From Tritonibacter multivorans (GTDB lineage: Bacteria; Pseudomonadota; Alphaproteobacteria; Rhodobacterales; Rhodobacteraceae), in the NCBI RefSeq assembly GCF_001458415.1, contig NZ_CYSD01000042.1, positions 186,001 through 250,000 on the forward strand: DNA of 64,000 nucleotides. Reading direction: 5' to 3'. The position numbers were made by a program, and so were the translations under genes. The notes under the pieces are model-generated. The model was not told where the DNA came from, ran no database searches, and was given only the letters and a program-made list of their open reading frames with translations. Positions 35,457 through 44,669 of this stretch are shown in pieces (position 1 is the first letter of the stretch; every line of letters begins with the position of its first letter).

Positions 35457-36653
35457 TTATTCTGCGGGGGTTGTCTTGGTGGTGGATTTTTTGGCGCCAC
35501 GGTTGCGGAACCAGCCGTTCACACGTTGTCCGCCTTCGACCAGACCACCGGGCAGGTAGATCACCACCAGCATGAACAGGATGCCCAGCGTCAGGTGCCA
35601 GCCCTTACCGATGAACGGGTAGAGCACATTGACCAGAAGATCTTCGAGCCCATCCGGCAGGAAGGCGAACCATTCGTGCAGGATGGTGGAGTTGATCTTG
35701 GAGAAGATGTTCTCGAAGTATTTGATGAAGCCTGCGCCCAGAACTGGACCAATCAGGGTGCCAACACCGCCAAGGATGGTCATCAGAACAACCTCACCCG
35801 AAGCCGTCCACTGCATCCGCTCCGCACCGGCAAGCGGGTCCATGGAGGCCATCAGGCCACCGGCAAGACCTGCATACATGCCAGAGATCACAAAGGCCGC
35901 CAGCGTATAGGGTTTGGAGTTCAGCCCGGTGTAGTTCATCCGCTGCTGGTTGGATTTCACCGCGCGCAGCATCATCCCGAACGGGGACCGGAAGATGCGG
36001 ATCGCAACATAGAAAGACACCAGCATGATCAGCGCACAGAAGTAGTAGCCGACATTGAAGGTAAAGGACCATGCGCCCAGGGCCAGCTCTGCGCTGCTGC
36101 GCATCTCAAGTCCAAAAATGCTCGGCACCGGAATATTGCCGCCTGCGGTCTGGGAGACGCCCAGAATACGCGGATCATCCAGCGCCAGCTGCAGGCCGGT
36201 CTCGCCCCCGGTGATCGGGGTCAGAACCGAATAGGCCAGCGCGAACATCATCTGCGCAAAGGCCAGCGTCAGGATCGAGAAGTAGATGCCCGAGCGCCGC
36301 AGGCTGACAAAGCCAATAACCAGCGAGAACAGGCCCGCAACGATGACCGACAGGATGATCGCCGGCACCACATTCATGCTCAGCAGTTTGAACATCCAGA
36401 CCGCCGCATAAGATCCCACACCAAGGAAGGCCGCGTGACCAAAGGACAGGTAGCCGGTGAGGCCGAACAGGATGTTAAATCCAATGGCAAAGACGCCAAA
36501 GATCACAAATCGCTGCATCAGGTCCGGATAGCCCGCATTGAACTGCGCCATGGCGCTGTCGGCAGGGAAAGGGTTCAGGATGAAGGGGGCGAACATCGTC
36601 AGCACGGCCACAATCACAAGCAGGCTGAGATCGGTTTTTTCGAGTTTGAACAT
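35457..36653 (-). CDS. livM: Branched-chain amino-acid type ABC transporter permease LivM
   Basis: A 398-residue inner-membrane permease with about ten helices. [23 protein letters not shown] near residue 59 is the LivM hallmark, and [14 protein letters not shown] near 294 is the cytosolic loop that meets the ATPase. The polar lysine and threonine-rich C-terminus is not conserved. It is separated from livH by four bases. Confidence 0.94.
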   Translation of the reverse strand: MFKLEKTDLSLLVIVAVLTMFAPFILNPFPADSAMAQFNAGYPDLMQRFVIFGVFAIGFNILFGLTGYLSFGHAAFLGVGSYAAVWMFKLLSMNVVPAIILSVIVAGLFSLVIGFVSLRRSGIYFSILTLAFAQMMFALAYSVLTPITGGETGLQLALDDPRILGVSQTAGGNIPVPSIFGLEMRSSAELALGAWSFTFNVGYYFCALIMLVSFYVAIRIFRSPFGMMLRAVKSNQQRMNYTGLNSKPYTLAAFVISGMYAGLAGGLMASMDPLAGAERMQWTASGEVVLMTILGGVGTLIGPVLGAGFIKYFENIFSKINSTILHEWFAFLPDGLEDLLVNVLYPFIGKGWHLTLGILFMLVVIYLPGGLVEGGQRVNGWFRNRGAKKSTTKTTPAE

Positions 36654-36657
36654 TGTC

Positions 36658-37689
36658 TTAGTCCTCCATCACGCCTTTGCGACCCATCAGGCCACGGGGA
36701 CGGGTGAGAAGAATTACGATCGCCACCAGATAGATGATGACCTGGTTGATGCCGGGGATGATGTCGATCACCTCGCGCATGGAGGCAAAGCTTTCGAGGA
36801 TACCAAGCAGGAAGCCTGCCAGCACCGCGCCCGGAAGCGACCCCATGCCGCCGACGACCACCACAACAAAGGACAAGACAAGGAAATCCATACCCATGTG
36901 GTAATTCGGCGAGTTGATCGGCGTGTACATCACACCCGCAAGGCCCGCGACCGCAGCGGCGACCCCAAACATAATGGTGAAGCGGCGGTCGATGTTGATG
37001 CCCAGAAGCCCCACGGTCTCGCGGTCCGCCATGCCGGCGCGAACCACCATGCCAAAGGTGGTGAACTGCAGGAAGGCAAAGACGCCACCAATGATCACAG
37101 CTGCAAAGCCGAAGTAGATGATCCGCCAGTAGGGGTAGATGATCAGGTTCGGGTCAAAGCCAAGCGCTGCGCCGAAATCAAAAGACCCCTTGAACGCATC
37201 GGGCGCGGGGGTCGGGATCGGGTTTGCACCATAGAAATACTTGATCACTTCCTGCAGCACGATCGCCAGACCAAAGGTCACAAGGATCTGATCCGCATGC
37301 GGGCGCTTGTAGAAGTGTTTGATCAGGCCACGCTCCATAATGACGCCAACAGCGATCATGATCGGAATGGCAAACAGCAGCGACAGCGGCACCGCCCAGT
37401 CGATGATGGCATCGCCTGTGGCCACGCCAAAGATGTCATGCACGTAAGGCACCTCGACCTTCAGCGGATTGCCAAGGAAATCTTTCTGCGTGTCGTCGAT
37501 GATCGTATGGCTCAGCGTCAGAATGCGGCTGAGGGTGACGGCACAGAAGGCGCCGATCATGAACAATGCGCCGTGGGCAAAGTTCACGACGCCCAGCGTG
37601 CCGAAGATGAGTGTCAGACCCAGCGCAATCAGCGCATAGGCCGAGCCCTTGTCGAGCCCGTTCAGGATTTGAAGAATTATTGCGTCCAT
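36658..37689 (-). CDS. livH: Branched-chain amino-acid type ABC transporter permease LivH
   Basis: A 343-residue permease with about eight helices. It begins with [21 protein letters not shown] and [12 protein letters not shown], both typical of LivH, and has [13 protein letters not shown] near residue 279 as the ATPase-contact loop. A hydrophilic insert near residues 60-90 lengthens it beyond E. coli LivH (308 residues). A 183-bp gap with a hairpin precedes it in the operon. Confidence 0.94.
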   Translation of the reverse strand: MDAIILQILNGLDKGSAYALIALGLTLIFGTLGVVNFAHGALFMIGAFCAVTLSRILTLSHTIIDDTQKDFLGNPLKVEVPYVHDIFGVATGDAIIDWAVPLSLLFAIPIMIAVGVIMERGLIKHFYKRPHADQILVTFGLAIVLQEVIKYFYGANPIPTPAPDAFKGSFDFGAALGFDPNLIIYPYWRIIYFGFAAVIIGGVFAFLQFTTFGMVVRAGMADRETVGLLGINIDRRFTIMFGVAAAVAGLAGVMYTPINSPNYHMGMDFLVLSFVVVVVGGMGSLPGAVLAGFLLGILESFASMREVIDIIPGINQVIIYLVAIVILLTRPRGLMGRKGVMED

Positions 37690-37842
37690 GGTCCCACCCT
37701 TTGGAAGTCCGAGTGCAAGTGCGTGTACGCAAACAACAAAGCACCAAGCCCGTCGCGAGCAGGGCCGCGGGCGTCATGGCATTTTTGCTGTGTTGCGGGT
37801 GCAGGGACGGCGGACCTTTGGGAGTTGCTCCGCCGCCGAAAG

Positions 37843-37864
37843 GACCGGTCGCGAACGACCGGTC
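37843..37864 (-). terminator. Hairpin between binding-protein gene and livH
   Basis: A perfect 9-bp stem, GACCGGTCG / CGACCGGTC, has a four-base loop and lies nine bases after the binding-protein stop. No T run follows, so partial termination or mRNA 3' protection is more likely than full stop. Confidence 0.65.
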
Positions 37865-37872
37865 ACACGCGC

Positions 37873-39219
37873 TTAGGCCCCGTTGTTGCAGGTGCCGAGA
37901 GCACCGCCGGAGAATTGCGGGTGATCCGGTGCATAGGTCACCTGATCCGCCGGCGTTACTTCGACGATTTCCAGAAGGTCGAACTCGGACGTCGGGTTCT
38001 CTTTCCCCTTCACGACCAGCACGTCTTTGAAGCACTGGTGGTCGTCGGCGCGATACAGCGTCTTGCCATTGCCCAGGCCGTCGAACTCGAACCCTTCGAG
38101 CGCTTCGGCAACCGCGCAAGGCGCAAACGAACCTGCGCGCTGAACGGCATCCGCATAAAGCAGGGTCTGCACATAGCAGGTGTGCGCGGCCTGAGACGGC
38201 GGGAAGCCGTATTTGGTTCCGAACGAACGGACAAACGCCTTGGAGCCTTCGTCCTGCAGCGACCAGTGCCAGTTGGTGGAGCCAAAGATGCCCTTCACGT
38301 TTGCACCCGCACCTTTCGCCATCAGGCGAGAGTAAAGCGGAACAATGATCTGGAAGTCTTTGCCGTTCACCTGCTTGTCGCGCAGGCCGAACTGAACCGC
38401 ATTGGTCAGCGAGTTCACCATGTTGCCGCCGTAGTGGTTCAGAACCAGCGTATCGGCGCCGGACTGCAGAACCGGAGCGATGTAAGACGAGAAGTCCGTT
38501 TGAGTGAGTGGGGTCTTCACCGCTGCAACTGTTTCCCAACCCATGGCCTCGGTCGAGGATTTCACCGCTTCTTCCGTGGTGTAGCCCCAGTTGTAGTCCG
38601 CGGTCAGGTGATAGGCTTTGCGGTCGGTGCCATAGGCATTGGCCAGAACCGGCGCCAGCGCCGCACCGGACATGTAAGAGTTAAAGAAGTGGCGGAAGCC
38701 ATTGGCCCGCTTATCTTTACCGGTGGTGTCATTAGAGTGGGTCAGACCCGCCATAAAGATCACACCAGCTTCTTGGCAGAGCGCCTGAACGGCCACAGCC
38801 ACACCAGAGGACGAACCACCGGTGATCATGATCGCGCCGTCTTTTTCGATCATCGATTTTGCAGAGGCGCGCGCCGCGTCAGATTTGGTCTGGGTGTCGC
38901 CGGTCACATATTCGACCTTCTTGCCCAGGATGCCGTTGCCCTGAAGCTCTTTGGAGCTGAAGGTGGGCATCATACCGCCGTCGCCGCCACCGTTCAGGTG
39001 CTCGACCGCCAGCTGATAGGCGCGCAGTTCGTCCGCACCCTCGTCCGCATAGGGACCAGTTTGCGGCACGTTGAAGCCCAGCGTTACCGTGCCGCCCGTG
39101 GGCTCATTGGTAAACGCATGGGCGCTTTGTGCTGTAAAAATCGTCGGCACCGCAAGACCGGCACCTGCAACAGCACCTGTCTTGAGCATACCACGACGGG
39201 TCACGTCAGTCTTAGACAT
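37873..39219 (-). CDS. ABC transporter substrate-binding protein (periplasmic, Leu/Ile/Val-binding family)
   Basis: A 448-residue periplasmic binding protein. The N-terminus DVTRRGMLKTGAVAGAGLAV ending in SAHA is a Tat-type signal. The mature part is a type I fold beginning GGTVTLGFNVPQTGPYADEG, with ITGGSSSGVAVAVQALC near residue 130 contacting ligand. The length exceeds E. coli LivK (about 370) and resembles urea or amide-binding relatives, so the ligand is open. GGAGG precedes the ATG at 39219. It heads the operon and is followed by a hairpin that may raise its level over the membrane subunits. Confidence 0.92.
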   Translation of the reverse strand: MSKTDVTRRGMLKTGAVAGAGLAVPTIFTAQSAHAFTNEPTGGTVTLGFNVPQTGPYADEGADELRAYQLAVEHLNGGGDGGMMPTFSSKELQGNGILGKKVEYVTGDTQTKSDAARASAKSMIEKDGAIMITGGSSSGVAVAVQALCQEAGVIFMAGLTHSNDTTGKDKRANGFRHFFNSYMSGAALAPVLANAYGTDRKAYHLTADYNWGYTTEEAVKSSTEAMGWETVAAVKTPLTQTDFSSYIAPVLQSGADTLVLNHYGGNMVNSLTNAVQFGLRDKQVNGKDFQIIVPLYSRLMAKGAGANVKGIFGSTNWHWSLQDEGSKAFVRSFGTKYGFPPSQAAHTCYVQTLLYADAVQRAGSFAPCAVAEALEGFEFDGLGNGKTLYRADDHQCFKDVLVVKGKENPTSEFDLLEIVEVTPADQVTYAPDHPQFSGGALGTCNNGA

Positions 39220-39383
39220 GTAGTTCCTCCCTAGAATGTAAGATGACGCGTGGCTCCTCACTTCCACGCTACATCTGCAACTATGTGCAAAACTACTATG
39301 GGAGGCACTGGTAAAGTCGCGCAATAAATCCCTTGTTTTAAATCGTTTTCCAGTAAAGAAATGAACAGGGAGGCCCGTTTTCT

Positions 39384-39393
39384 GTAAATTTAC
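39384..39393. promoter_or_regulatory. Palindrome GTAAATTTAC upstream of the XRE regulator
   Basis: A perfect 10-bp palindrome lies 66 bp before the XRE gene start in the divergent region shared with the binding-protein gene. It could be an autoregulatory operator, but no consensus for this regulator was recognised. Confidence 0.3.
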
Positions 39394-39458
39394 TTATGCT
39401 GCAACGCGGAAAGTGATTGAATTAACGGGCAGGGAGGACGCGCACTGGGAGGGTGCCA

Positions 39459-40847
39459 ATGCCAGCACAGGGGCTAGCCAAAGGCGCAACCGCGGCCGGA
39501 TCGAAGTCCGGGGCGCAGGATGTGGGCCAAAGTTTGACCGGAAGCCGCATCCGCGAGCGCCGTTTGATGGCCGGCCTGCGCCAGGCTGACCTTGCACAGC
39601 AGGTAGGCATTTCTGCGTCCTATCTCAACCTTATTGAACACAATCGCCGCAGAATTGGCGGCAAACTGCTGGTAAATTTGGCACAGGCGCTTGGCGTCGA
39701 ACCTTCGCTTTTGACCGAAGGGGCCGAAGCCACGCTTTTGGCGGCCCTGCGGGAGGCGGCGGCGGATGCCAACAGCTCCTCTGCGGAAATCGACAAGCTC
39801 GAGGAATTTGCGGGCCGCTTTCCGGGCTGGGCCGAGGTCGTGTCAGCAGCCCATCGCCGGATTGCCACGTTGGAGCAGACCGTGCGGACCTTGTCGGACC
39901 GTCTGACCCATGACGCCCACCTTGCGGCGTCCCTGCACGAGGTGCTGTCCACGGCCGCCTCGATCCGCTCAACTGCGTCGATCCTTGCGGAAACCGGCGA
40001 ACTGGAGGCCGAATGGCGCGACCGGTTTCACCAAAACCTGAACGAGGACTCCCTGCGGCTGGCTGAAAGCAGCCGCGCTTTGGTGAGCTTTCTGGACGAA
40101 GGCGACACCAGTGCGGAACGGCGTGGCGTGCCGCAGGAAGAAGTCGAAGCGTTCTTTGCCGAACATGATTTCCATTTTGCTGAACTCGAGGCCGGGCGCG
40201 CCCACGCCGAAGAACTGATTGGGGAAAGCCCTCAGCTGGAAAGCGATGCGGCGCGGAAAATGGCATTGCGGGCGCTTGATCAATATCTGGAAGACGCGCG
40301 TCTGCTGCCCATGACCGCCATGGACGTGGCGCTGGCAGGACAGGCAGAGCTGAACCCGGCGGCCCTGGCGCAGGAGTTTAATGTGGCCCTGCCGGTCATG
40401 CTGCGCCGTTTGGGGGTCCTGTCCGAAGAGGTGCTGGGGCGGCCCTCGGGTCTGGTGATCTGTGATGCGTCGGGCTCGATCCTGTTTCGCAAACCCGTGC
40501 GCGGGTTCAATTTGCCACGTTTTGGGGCATCTTGTCCGCTTTGGCCGCTGTTTACGGCGCTTACGCGCCCGCATCGCCCGATCCGCCGTCGTGTTATGCA
40601 GCAAAGTGGTTCGGCCCGGCCGTGTAATACCTTTGCCGTCAGCTGGGCAGAGGGCCCGGTGGATTTTCAGACGGATCCAATGCTGCAGGCGGTGATGCTG
40701 ATCCTGCCCGAACAGGATCAGGAAGGCAGTGCCCCGGCGACAGAGGTGCCGCAAAGCCTGGGGTCCAGCTGTCGGATCTGCGCGCGACCTGCTTGTCCTG
40801 CGCGACGGGAGCCCTCGATCCTGCGGGATGCGCCTGAAACATTTTGA
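39459..40847 (+). CDS. XRE family short-chain fatty acyl regulator
   Basis: A 462-residue regulator. Residues about 28-82 form an XRE helix-turn-helix (IRERRLMAGLRQADLAQQVG, then SASYLNLIEHNRRRIGG). The large C-terminal region, with FGASCPLWPLFTALTRP and the cysteine-rich end SSCRICARPACPARREPSIL, matches the DUF2083-type domain of RamB/ScfR-like short-chain acyl-CoA regulators that govern acetate, propionate and glyoxylate genes. The ATG at 39459 has GGGAGG six bases upstream. It precedes the receiver/kinase operon, which supports a role in carboxylic acid use. Confidence 0.88.
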   Translation: MPAQGLAKGATAAGSKSGAQDVGQSLTGSRIRERRLMAGLRQADLAQQVGISASYLNLIEHNRRRIGGKLLVNLAQALGVEPSLLTEGAEATLLAALREAAADANSSSAEIDKLEEFAGRFPGWAEVVSAAHRRIATLEQTVRTLSDRLTHDAHLAASLHEVLSTAASIRSTASILAETGELEAEWRDRFHQNLNEDSLRLAESSRALVSFLDEGDTSAERRGVPQEEVEAFFAEHDFHFAELEAGRAHAEELIGESPQLESDAARKMALRALDQYLEDARLLPMTAMDVALAGQAELNPAALAQEFNVALPVMLRRLGVLSEEVLGRPSGLVICDASGSILFRKPVRGFNLPRFGASCPLWPLFTALTRPHRPIRRRVMQQSGSARPCNTFAVSWAEGPVDFQTDPMLQAVMLILPEQDQEGSAPATEVPQSLGSSCRICARPACPARREPSILRDAPETF

Positions 40848-40896
40848 CACGGGCGCATCGGCCCCGGTCACGGGTTTGGATAATTTTATGTCGTCC

Positions 40897-40916
40897 GGGT
40901 GACAGCTTGGGTGACA
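40897..40916 (+). promoter_or_regulatory. Direct repeat GGGTGACA x2 before the receiver gene
   Basis: GGGTGACA occurs at 40897-40904 and 40909-40916, 12 bases apart, about 110 bp before the receiver start. It is a candidate regulator site only. Confidence 0.3.
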
Positions 40917-41024
40917 TTTCCAATTTCCTGGTGCATGATCGCGCCCTGCACCGGGAGGAGCTCTGCGGCTGTTTTGCAGGAACAAAACGCAGCCATAGGG
41001 CCGGTGCAAGGAGAGGAAGGGAGA

Positions 41025-41480
41025 ATGGCAGGAATGTCTGCGGCTATGGGCCACGTTCTGCTGGTGGAAGACGAGATCAATATTGCTGAGGCAATTCGCT
41101 TCCTGCTGACCCGCGAGGGCTGGCAGGTGGATGTGCATGCCAATGGCAGTGATGCAGTGGCAAAAATCACCGAATGCGCCCCCGATCTGGTCATTCTGGA
41201 TCTGATGCTGCCCGGAAAAAGCGGGCTAGAGATCATCAAGGAGCTGCGCCAGCAAGACAGCTTTTCGGATTTGCCAGTGCTGATGCTGACCGCGCGCGGG
41301 GCGATCAAGGATCGTGAAATGGCTGAGAAGGCCGGGGTCACACGGTTTATGACCAAACCTTTTGCCAATTCCGAAGTTCTGACCGCAGTGCGTGATCTGC
41401 GGGCGCAAGCGTTGCAGCGGCAGGGCGCATCGGACGCAGAAGCAGGCAGCGTTGCCGCTGTGGCTGCCAAGCAGGGCTGA
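41025..41480 (+). CDS. Single-domain response regulator (CheY-like receiver)
   Basis: A 151-residue receiver protein with the acidic pair in VLLVEDE (residues 11-17), phospho-acceptor Asp59 in LVILDLMLPG, Thr89 in LMLTA and Lys111 in FMTKPF. No DNA-binding output domain is present; a short Ala-rich tail follows. The ATG at 41025 has GGGAG upstream. It begins a tight operon with a small membrane protein and the SSF histidine kinase, its probable phosphodonor. Confidence 0.92.
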   Translation: MAGMSAAMGHVLLVEDEINIAEAIRFLLTREGWQVDVHANGSDAVAKITECAPDLVILDLMLPGKSGLEIIKELRQQDSFSDLPVLMLTARGAIKDREMAEKAGVTRFMTKPFANSEVLTAVRDLRAQALQRQGASDAEAGSVAAVAAKQG

Positions 41481-41485
41481 CCCCG

Positions 41486-41893
41486 GTGCCGATCCGCAAT
41501 GACGGGGCAGGGCAGCGCGACGAACGTCTGGCCCTTTTTGTTGAAAAAGCCACCTATCGCCGTCGGCGGTTGATGGATATCGCCCGTCTGGCCCCCATTA
41601 TGGGGGCGCTTCTTTTTGCGGTACCGCTGCTGTGGCCAGCCGACACCTCCGAACCCGGAGAGGCCGTGCGCACCTCGGCAGCGATGATTTATGTGTTTTG
41701 CGTGTGGACCGTCTTGGTCGGCTTCGGGGCGGCTTTTTCGCTCGCGGTGCGGCTCTGGGCGGTGCATTGGACCCATCGCTCTGATGCTGAGGCGCTGGTC
41801 GGTCCGGTCGGACAGACCTCGCCCCTGATGGGGGCTGAGCAGAGGCCAAAGCAGTCTCCAGAGCAGACCACGTCCGGAGGCCCTCTGGAATGA
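41486..41893 (+). CDS. Small two-helix membrane protein of the SSF-kinase operon
   Basis: A 135-residue protein, not assigned to a family with confidence. Two membrane helices (about residues 35-51 and 66-92) are followed by a polar tail. It starts with GTG five bases after the receiver stop and ends overlapping the kinase start by four bases (ATGA), so its level is coupled to the kinase. Its layout resembles the small DUF4212-type partners of sodium/solute symporters, which would suit an SSF-type sensor; this is inference. Confidence 0.7.
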   Translation: MPIRNDGAGQRDERLALFVEKATYRRRRLMDIARLAPIMGALLFAVPLLWPADTSEPGEAVRTSAAMIYVFCVWTVLVGFGAAFSLAVRLWAVHWTHRSDAEALVGPVGQTSPLMGAEQRPKQSPEQTTSGGPLE

Positions 41894-44565
41894 CGTTGCT
41901 GAACCTTCTTGGGCTGGTGTGCCTGAGCTATGTGGCGCTTTTGTTTCTTGTTGCCTTCTGGGCGGATCGTCTGGCCGAACGGGGGCGCGGCAAACGCTTT
42001 ATGTCCTCGGCGATGATCTACACGCTGTCGCTGTCCATCTATTGCACCGCCTGGACCTTTTATGGCGCAGTTGGATATGCGGCGCGGTCGGGGCTGGAAT
42101 ATGTCACGATCTACCTTGGGCCGACGCTGGTCATGATCGCCTGGTGGTGGGGGCTGCGCAAACTGGTCCGGGTTGGTCGCAGCCAGCGGATTTCCTCTAT
42201 CGCGGACCTTTTGTCTTCGCGCTATGGCAAGTCCAATACGTTGGCAATCTGCGTCACGCTGCTCGCGGTGATTGGTGTGACACCTTATATTGCCCTGCAA
42301 CTTCAGTCGATCACCCTATCGTTGTCCGTCTTTGCCGAGGCCGATGGCCTGCAGGGCTATGATCAGTCCGGCACCGTGTTCTGGATTGCGGCGGGTCTTG
42401 CCGCTTTTGCCATCCTGTTCGGCACCCGCAACCTCAACGCCAATGAACGCCACCACGGGGTGGTGATGGCGGTTGCGCTGGAGGCGGTGGTCAAGATCGT
42501 TGCGCTGATCGCGGTGGGGATCTTTGTCGTCTGGGGACTGGCGGGCGGCGTGTCGGATGTCTTGGATCGTATTGACGCCTCGGACCTTGGCCGCTGGCAG
42601 GTGGACGGGTCGCGTTGGGCGACGATCACCTTTCTGTCGGCGGCGGCCTTTGTCTGCCTGCCGCGCATGTTTCAGGTCATGGTGGTCGAAAACGAAGACG
42701 AACGCCACCTTCAGGTCGCGGCCTGGGCCTTCCCACTGTATTTGCTGCTGATTTCGGTCTTTGTTGTGCCAATCGCGGCGCTCGGGCTCGAGATGCTGCC
42801 GGAAGGCACCAACCCCGACCTCTTTGTCCTCAGCCTGCCGATGGCCGCGGGGCAAGAGGGGCTGGCGGTGTTGTCGTTCCTCGGTGGCTTCTCCTCGGCC
42901 ACTTCTATGGTGATTGTTGCGGCCATGTCGCTGTCGACCATGGTGTCGAACCATATTGTGATGCCGATTTGGCTGTCGGCGCAGACCGGGGAAGAAGGCG
43001 CATCCGTTTCAGGCGATGTGCGCAATATTGTCCTGATGTCCCGGCGTCTGGCCATCGCTGCGATCATGGCGTTGGGATATGCCTATTATCAGGCCTCGGG
43101 CGGGGGGGATGCGCTGGCGGCGATCGGGATTATTTCCTTTTCCGGCATTGCCCAGATCCTGCCCGCGCTGGTTGGCGGCCTGTTCTGGCGCGGGGCCACG
43201 CGTCTGGGCGCTTTGGCCGGGTTGCTGACCGGGTTTGGCATCTGGATTTACACGCTGTTTCTGCCCGAACTCGGCGGGGCCTTTTTGCCGCCCAACTGGC
43301 TGGAGGTCGGGCCCTTTGGGCTGGCGTGGCTGCATCCGCAGGCCTTGTTTGGCATCACCGGGCTGGATCCGATTGTCCATTCGGTCCTGTGGTCGCTGAG
43401 CCTGAACACAGCGGCGTTCTGCTTTGTGTCAACGCTGACCTTTCCGACGCCGCTCGAACGGTTGCAAGGGGCGCAGTTTGTTGATGTCTTTGACCATTCC
43501 GCCGGTCCCGGTGGCTGGCTGGGGTCCGTTGCACAGGCCGAAGACCTGATGATCATGTCCCAGCGGATCCTTGGCCCCGAAGAGGCGCAGGCGTTTTTTC
43601 AGCGGGAATTGGCGCGACAGGGCGGGCCTGGCCCCTTGCCAGAACCCACGCCCCGATTCCTTGAGGCGCTGGAGAAGGAACTTTCGGCCTCGATCGGCTC
43701 TGCGGCGGCCCATGCGATGATCGGCCAGATTGTGGGGGGCGCCTCGGTGTCGGTGGATGACCTGCTGGCGGTGGCGGATGAATCCGCACAGATGCTGGAA
43801 TACTCCGCTCGACTTGAGGCACAATCACAGGAGCTGCAGCTCACCGCGCGCAAACTGCGCGAAACCAATGAACAATTGACCCAGCTGAGCCGTCAGAAGG
43901 ATGAATTCCTGAGCCAGGTCAGCCACGAGCTGCGCACGCCGATGACCTCGGTGCGGGCGTTTTCCGAAATCCTGCGCGACACACCCGATCTGGCCACCGC
44001 AGACCAGCAGCGGTACGCCACCGTCATTCACGACGAGGCCCAGCGGCTGACACGGCTGCTGAATGATCTCTTGGATCTGAGTGTGCTTGAAAACGGTCAG
44101 GTGTCCCTGAACCTGTCCGAAGGAAAGTTGGGCGAGGTACTGGATCATTCGGTGACTGCGGCGCTGGCAGGGGCGGACACGCAGGTGGAAATTCGTCGCG
44201 AACACAGCCGGGAAGCGCTGGTGCTCCACACCGATCTGGATCGTTTGGCGCAGGTGTTCATAAACCTCATCGCAAACGCGCAAAAATACTGCGTCGCCGA
44301 CCACCCGGTTCTCAGAATTGTGGTTGAAGAGCTGGGGGATCTGGTTTGTATCGATTTCGTGGACAATGGCGAAGGCGTGCCCAGTGACAAGCGAAAAGTA
44401 ATTTTCGAGAAATTCTCGAGGGTTACGCCCGAACGCGCCGGCGGTGCAGGGTTGGGGCTGGCCATCTGTCGCGAGATCATGTTGCGCCTTGGCGGCGATG
44501 TTACCTATGTTCCGGGAAACACTGGCGCGCGGTTTCGCGTGACTTTGCCGCTGCAAAACTCCTGA
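41890..44565 (+). CDS. Sodium/solute symporter-type sensor histidine kinase
   Basis: An 891-residue hybrid of transporter and kinase, like CbrA and CrbS. Residues 1-about 500 contain about 13 membrane helices of the SSF fold (YCTAWTFYGAVGYAARSG near 51; FLGGFSSATSMVIVAAMSLS near 330). A coiled linker (about 635-670) leads to the HisKA domain with His679 in SQVSHELRTP. The HATPase domain has INLIANAQKY, DNGEGVP and GGAGLGLAICREI. CbrA and CrbS relatives govern histidine or acetate use. The operon with a receiver and an acyl-type XRE regulator upstream suggests a carboxylate signal here. Confidence 0.92.
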   Translation: MTLLNLLGLVCLSYVALLFLVAFWADRLAERGRGKRFMSSAMIYTLSLSIYCTAWTFYGAVGYAARSGLEYVTIYLGPTLVMIAWWWGLRKLVRVGRSQRISSIADLLSSRYGKSNTLAICVTLLAVIGVTPYIALQLQSITLSLSVFAEADGLQGYDQSGTVFWIAAGLAAFAILFGTRNLNANERHHGVVMAVALEAVVKIVALIAVGIFVVWGLAGGVSDVLDRIDASDLGRWQVDGSRWATITFLSAAAFVCLPRMFQVMVVENEDERHLQVAAWAFPLYLLLISVFVVPIAALGLEMLPEGTNPDLFVLSLPMAAGQEGLAVLSFLGGFSSATSMVIVAAMSLSTMVSNHIVMPIWLSAQTGEEGASVSGDVRNIVLMSRRLAIAAIMALGYAYYQASGGGDALAAIGIISFSGIAQILPALVGGLFWRGATRLGALAGLLTGFGIWIYTLFLPELGGAFLPPNWLEVGPFGLAWLHPQALFGITGLDPIVHSVLWSLSLNTAAFCFVSTLTFPTPLERLQGAQFVDVFDHSAGPGGWLGSVAQAEDLMIMSQRILGPEEAQAFFQRELARQGGPGPLPEPTPRFLEALEKELSASIGSAAAHAMIGQIVGGASVSVDDLLAVADESAQMLEYSARLEAQSQELQLTARKLRETNEQLTQLSRQKDEFLSQVSHELRTPMTSVRAFSEILRDTPDLATADQQRYATVIHDEAQRLTRLLNDLLDLSVLENGQVSLNLSEGKLGEVLDHSVTAALAGADTQVEIRREHSREALVLHTDLDRLAQVFINLIANAQKYCVADHPVLRIVVEELGDLVCIDFVDNGEGVPSDKRKVIFEKFSRVTPERAGGAGLGLAICREIMLRLGGDVTYVPGNTGARFRVTLPLQNS

Positions 44566-44669
44566 AGACTTAAATTAGCTGCAATGCGGCTAAATCCGTA
44601 AAGGTCTTGGTAACCGTCACTGAGATAAAACCGGTGCAAACGGGTGTGGAAGGCTCAGGTTCATAATCT

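Noticed and set aside
36538-39234. An 898-codon open frame antisense to livH and the binding-protein gene
   Set aside because: Same composition artefact; it crosses two well-supported genes and their gap.
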